Shown here: in pieces, positions 60,492 through 64,000 of the stretch | Numbering within the stretch: the stretch's first letter is position 1 | How the letters are laid out: each line of letters begins with the position of its first letter | Assembly: GCF_020966775.1 (NCBI RefSeq) | Contig: NZ_JAJKFV010000029.1 | Coordinates: 737,001 to 801,000, forward strand | DNA from: Rhodopirellula halodulae | Lineage (GTDB): Bacteria > Planctomycetota > Planctomycetia > Pirellulales > Pirellulaceae | Reading direction: 5' to 3' | Length of the DNA: 64,000 bases | Translations under genes and position numbers: made by a program | Notes under the pieces: generated by a model | Databases searched by the model: none | Told to the model about the DNA's origin: nothing | The model's input: only the letters and a program-made list of their open reading frames with translations

Positions 60492-62231
60492 ATGCTGATT
60501 GGCAAAACCGTGAAACCAATGGGCTCGACTCGAAGTGTTTGCATCTGCAAACGTGAGCGATTGGCTCGTTGGCTGACCCAAACCATCGTTGCCGGCGGTT
60601 GCCTCGCTGCGAGTCAACTGATCACTCAGCCGCTGATGGCCAACGAAGCCAGCCAAGCCCTGCCGCCAATTCGTTTGGTCTCGGGCACGATCCACAGCAA
60701 CCCATTTGTTGCCCCTTCTCAAAGCAGCAAGGAAGTGGCGGCTGGCAGTCGCGTCAACTTAATTCAAAGCAACGGCAACGTGACCGCGGACGGACACGCG
60801 GTCTTGCACCCGATTCGACAAACCTCTGACCAATCGATGTCAGAGATCAAGCTGAAGTCGATTGGAACGGCGGTTGGCTTGCTGCCAATCGGTGCTCCTG
60901 CCACGGAGCATCAGCCGTTGGTGGTCGAACCGGCTCCTGTGCCTCAGCCGAAAATCAATCCACATGCACAACCGGATTATGACCGCGTGCAGTCGAATGA
61001 AATGGTGATGGTCGCTCCTTCGATGGCCGCCGTCCCACAACAGCATGCCTCGGTGCAGACGCCACCGACCAACATCCCTGCAGAGCCCGTGTGGCAGCCC
61101 GCCATGCAACCTGTAGCGGAGCCGGTTGAAGCTCCCGCCAAGACAGTTCTTGCAACTCCTGTCGATCCTGCTCCTTCAGCGGTAGCGGCGACCGACTCCG
61201 ATTCATCCGAGCCCATCGAGTTTTCTCTCAACGATGCGTCCGGCTTCGAAAATGAATCCGCGGAGGACGTGTCACTGAGTTTCTCCGACTTCGATGAGCC
61301 GTCGCTCGATAGGAGCTTGGCCAGCGAGGTGGAGGAAGGCGCGGTCGCCGACGAGGTGCGTTTGCCGGAGGCCGTGAAGTTGCCCGAGCCTTTCAATATC
61401 ACCTCGGCAAAGAAAGTGGAGTTGCCCGCAACGCCGGTGGTGTCGAAAGAAACGCTACCTCGGTTGCCGCTGCCTGTTCATATCAATTCACCAACGAGTT
61501 TGATGGCCGAGCAAGCTCCTGCGGCTCCGCGGATGCCTGTCAAGATTGAGACGCCTTCGTCGCTGGAATCCGTGAAGATGGATCCGGTTCCGACTGCACC
61601 ACGTCATCGTGCAGCGGTTGCTGTGGAAGCACCACCGATGGTTGCCGTTGCGAAACGCAAGGCGTCCAAAGCATCAACGGCTTCGCGAGTCAGTGCCGCC
61701 CCGATTGTTCCCGCTGCGTTGGCTGGGCACCGTGATTCGGTGAACACGGTCGTGGCGAGCCAGCAGCTTCCAGTTGATGAATCCATCACCGCCACTGTTC
61801 AGTGCGAAGCGGAAGATGTGACCTCGCTCAGTGTTGATGGGATCATCCGAGGCGTCACGGTCGACGACGAATCCATCGCTCAGGTGATCAGCACCAACAG
61901 TCGGCACCTGCGGCTGATTGGGATCCGTCCCGGAACCACACGTGTGATGGTCGAGCGACTCGAAGAAGGTTCACAGGAACCCGTTCGCGAAATTTATCTG
62001 CTCAACATCGCCTCGGCCGCGAAACAGAACGCTCGATCCAGTCAACAGGAGCAATCCTTGATGTCGGTGATCGAAGACAAGTACCGCACCGCATCGGTGC
62101 AACTGACGCGTCAAGACGATCGCATTCTCGTTGAAGGAGCTTGCGACAGTGTCGAGGACGCGAAACAGATCGTTCGATTGATTCGAAAGACCTATCTGGT
62201 TCCGGTGGAAGATCAGCTGATCATTCGCTAG
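60492..62231 (+). CDS. CpaC-like protein with pilus N-domain and BON-like end, no secretin
   Basis: A 579-residue exported protein. An N-terminal signal (LTQTIVAGGCLAASQLITQPLMA, preceded by a polar stretch) is followed by a 350-residue Pro/Ala/Val-rich linker of low complexity. Residues about 430-510 match the pilus-formation N-terminal domain found in CpaC/RcpA (VTSLSVDGIIRGVTVDDESIAQVIS; LRLIGIRPGTTRVMVERL), and the last 60 a BON-like domain (ILVEGACDSVEDAKQIVRLI). The secretin barrel that follows in CpaC is missing; the gene ends. It lies 80 bp upstream of a BBP7 barrel gene on the same strand and may be coexpressed with it. Confidence 0.85.
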   Translation: MLIGKTVKPMGSTRSVCICKRERLARWLTQTIVAGGCLAASQLITQPLMANEASQALPPIRLVSGTIHSNPFVAPSQSSKEVAAGSRVNLIQSNGNVTADGHAVLHPIRQTSDQSMSEIKLKSIGTAVGLLPIGAPATEHQPLVVEPAPVPQPKINPHAQPDYDRVQSNEMVMVAPSMAAVPQQHASVQTPPTNIPAEPVWQPAMQPVAEPVEAPAKTVLATPVDPAPSAVAATDSDSSEPIEFSLNDASGFENESAEDVSLSFSDFDEPSLDRSLASEVEEGAVADEVRLPEAVKLPEPFNITSAKKVELPATPVVSKETLPRLPLPVHINSPTSLMAEQAPAAPRMPVKIETPSSLESVKMDPVPTAPRHRAAVAVEAPPMVAVAKRKASKASTASRVSAAPIVPAALAGHRDSVNTVVASQQLPVDESITATVQCEAEDVTSLSVDGIIRGVTVDDESIAQVISTNSRHLRLIGIRPGTTRVMVERLEEGSQEPVREIYLLNIASAAKQNARSSQQEQSLMSVIEDKYRTASVQLTRQDDRILVEGACDSVEDAKQIVRLIRKTYLVPVEDQLIIR

Positions 62232-62311
62232 TTCCCGTTTTCACTGTCCAACCTACCACTACCCAACCACCGTCGGTCACCGTGCCGCTTTGTTCGTCCT
62301 GAGGTTCAATT

Positions 62312-63550
62312 ATGAACAACAACTGGTTCCCTCGATTCGCCGCACGAATGTTCGGCACGCTTGCCGCGGTTGGTATGGCATGGTCGGGTTTGGGCGTTGA
62401 AACCACCCAAGCTCAGCAAGTCAACTCAATGCAGTCGGCCAACACGCTGATGCACGAAGGACAAGCATTCCGAGTGGTGCAGGCGTCCGATCCCGCCGCG
62501 GCCGGATGGAACTTGGACGCGTTCCAGACCGCGACCGATTCGAGCTCTTCCGCGTTTGGAAGTCAGATCGCTCAAGTCGGGCATCGCCACCATGTTCAGT
62601 CCTGCGGCAGTTGCGGCACCCAGTGCGGCGGAAGCTGCGGTTCGGTGGGCTACGGTGGCGTCATGGCATGTCCGACCTGCGATCCTTATCGCTACGCCAC
62701 GGTCGAAGCCTTGTACATGCGACGTGAAGGAATCGACAACTTCACCTTGGCTCGCGACTTCGCGCTTGATGATCCTGACTTTGAGTGGGCTCCCCGGATC
62801 ACTGTGGGGGTAGTGCCTGACTGCGTAAACGGGTTTGAAGTCGGCTTCACGGGGGTCTTGAACTGGGAGTCCGACGTGTCTGACACCACGGGAAACCTCG
62901 TTACTTTATTGCAACCAGGTGCTGGTGTTTCACTCGATCGATTCGGTGCAATCGGAGACGAAGCTGAGTCGCAACGACAAATCTATGATTCCCGCTTCTG
63001 GTCGGTTGAAATGAACCGAACCATGATGGCTTGGGACGTTGCAAAGCTCTCGATTGGCGGCCGATACGTCGATTTTGTAGAAGAACTGAATTACACCAGC
63101 TACAACGGTATTGCTCCATTCGACGAAACCGAAACTGGCATCTTGCGTAATTCAGCTGAGAATCGGCTGATTGGTTTGCAGGTCGGGGCCGATATTTTTA
63201 ACCCAATCGGAAGATTCTCATCAAGCTACGTTAGGGCTAGGGCCGGTGGCTATCTGAACCTCGCAGAGTCCGACATCTTTATTAGCGATGCAAACACACG
63301 TCAAGTTTCAGGATCAAATAGTTCATCTGAGTTCAGCGGTCTGTTCGAATTCGGAACGGGCGTCCGCTACCAAGCCGGTGAGATCTTCGCCGTGCGTGGT
63401 GGTTTCGAAGCTTGGTACCTCACCGGCGTCGCGACGTCGGAAGAACAAATCAGCTCGGCGACCGTGACTCCAACCTTCGGACGCTCGTTGATCGCCGATG
63501 ACGATGTCTTCTTCATCGGTTTGACCTTCGGTGCTGAACTGAAGTATTGA
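62312..63550 (+). CDS. BBP7-family outer membrane beta-barrel protein
   Basis: A 412-residue exported protein of the planctomycete BBP7 family. A signal peptide (LAAVGMAWSGLGVETTQA) is followed by a Cys/Gly-rich stretch (SCGSCGTQCGGSCGSVGYGG; CPTCDPY) and a barrel domain beginning YRYATVEALYMRREGID. Alternating strands such as GFEVGFTGVLNWES, WSVEMNRTMMAWDVAKLSIGGRYVDFVEEL, VRARAGGYLNLAE, GLFEFGTGVRYQAGEIFAVRGGFEAWYL and a terminal Tyr (FGAELKY) fit an outer-membrane barrel. Transport function is unproven. A short AGCTGA-AGCAC-TCAGCT hairpin begins at its stop. Confidence 0.9.
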   Translation: MNNNWFPRFAARMFGTLAAVGMAWSGLGVETTQAQQVNSMQSANTLMHEGQAFRVVQASDPAAAGWNLDAFQTATDSSSSAFGSQIAQVGHRHHVQSCGSCGTQCGGSCGSVGYGGVMACPTCDPYRYATVEALYMRREGIDNFTLARDFALDDPDFEWAPRITVGVVPDCVNGFEVGFTGVLNWESDVSDTTGNLVTLLQPGAGVSLDRFGAIGDEAESQRQIYDSRFWSVEMNRTMMAWDVAKLSIGGRYVDFVEELNYTSYNGIAPFDETETGILRNSAENRLIGLQVGADIFNPIGRFSSSYVRARAGGYLNLAESDIFISDANTRQVSGSNSSSEFSGLFEFGTGVRYQAGEIFAVRGGFEAWYLTGVATSEEQISSATVTPTFGRSLIADDDVFFIGLTFGAELKY

Positions 63551-63655
63551 GCTGAAGCACTCAGCTGAAACGCTGAGCAAAGCGGCATCCGCCGCGAACA
63601 TGACAGACGAAACGCGACTCACCGGTCAGATCCTTCGGGAACTGATCGGTGTTTG

Positions 63656-64000
63656 TCATTTCTTATCGCGTCGAATCTTCTTCTGCAGCCACCGTTTCGC
63701 GGAATTGCTGGGGCCACTGCTCTGCGAATCGGAGGGACGTTTGGTTTGTGCGATGCTGTTCTCGATGATGCGAGTCTTGGTTCGCTCGAGGTCTTTGCCG
63801 CACTCGGGGCAATGGGTGGGCGGTTGGTTGACGCGAACGTTGCAGTTGGGGCAGTAGTGTTCAATCGTTGGGCGGCGAGCCGCTTCAAACAATCCACCCA
63901 CCTCGGATGCGGTGAACCAATTGGAGTCGTCCTTGCGGATCTTGGTTTCCGCAACCACGGAACCGTCGCGCACCAAAGCCAGCAATTCAGCGGGCTTCAG
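63656..64000 (-). CDS. GYF_2 and zinc-ribbon protein, partial
   Basis: The frame is open through the right edge, so the N-terminus is missing. The visible 114 residues start with a GYF_2-like stretch (LVRDGSVVAETKIRKDDSNWFTASEVGGLF), then a four-cysteine zinc ribbon (HYCPNCNVRVNQPPTHCPECGKDL) and a basic Ser/Lys-rich tail. GYF_2 domains are commonly found at the ends of bacterial membrane or signalling proteins of unknown role. It is convergent with the BBP7 gene. Confidence 0.8.
   Translation of the reverse strand: MKPAELLALVRDGSVVAETKIRKDDSNWFTASEVGGLFEAARRPTIEHYCPNCNVRVNQPPTHCPECGKDLERTKTRIIENSIAQTKRPSDSQSSGPSNSAKRWLQKKIRRDKK

Noticed and set aside
1-64000. CRISPR array, insertion sequence or prophage
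   Set aside because: No regularly spaced repeats, transposase, integrase or phage structural genes were seen.

Overview
The window looks like the chromosome of a marine planctomycete close to Rhodopirellula. The signs are DUF1559 prepilin-like proteins with a C-terminal H-x9-DG motif, a BBP7-family barrel protein, an ASPIC/UnbV repeat protein paired with a TPR protein, a formylglycine-type sulfatase, a PEP-CTERM protein, DUF1573/DUF4159 proteins, moderate-to-high GC, weak or missing Shine-Dalgarno sites and frequent GTG/TTG starts. This assignment is inference from gene content. I see no rRNA, insertion sequence, prophage or CRISPR array; there is one tRNA (Glu, UUC).

Layout. 1-6482 (minus): a BatA/DUF58/MoxR-type operon that begins with a TPR-metallopeptidase and a DUF4159 protein. 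6727-11530 (plus): an AIM24 protein, exonuclease III, an unknown protein, a second and different MoxR-type AAA ATPase, and a DUF2201/VWA protein, mostly joined by 4-bp start/stop overlaps. 11538-13402: an Rrf2 regulator divergent from a secreted CxxCH (heme c) protein, with an inverted repeat between them. 13483-19449: tRNA-Glu, csrA, small unknown proteins, a redoxin-like lipoprotein, rarA and a DUF1499 protein. 19483-23435 (minus): ilvE, fabI, a fabZ-like gene and a polysaccharide flippase. 23601-27873 (plus): a GntR/YtrA-type regulator with a clear palindromic operator, an ABC ATPase and a very large permease.

27984-36706: a secreted DUF6263-like protein, two tandem prepilin paralogues separated by a 687-bp non-coding gap, then DUF1573, a DUF1559-bearing lipoprotein and a PEP-CTERM protein. 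36695-41028 (minus): GspF and GspE homologues followed by a membrane protein and a PQQ-propeller lipoprotein. 41188-47541: FeS photolyase, hisA, sulfatase, gingipain-like C25 peptidase and ruvX. 47690-53549: another DUF1559 prepilin with a 56-residue lipoprotein just upstream, a TPR-ASPIC pair and a GH43-like enzyme. 53703-63550: a zinc-ribbon/PilM-like protein, a DinG-type helicase, a GNAT protein, a SpoU methyltransferase, a CpaC-like protein without a secretin barrel, and BBP7. A GYF_2/zinc-ribbon gene runs off the right edge.

A theme is dispersed type II secretion/type IV pilus machinery: GspE, GspF, a PilM-like protein, three prepilin-like proteins, and a secretin N-domain protein, in separate places rather than one operon. 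The two observations I would check first are the apparently rearranged PilM module (its usual C-terminal segment lies in front of its N-terminus) and the coupled AIM24-ExoIII-unknown-MoxR-VWA operon.
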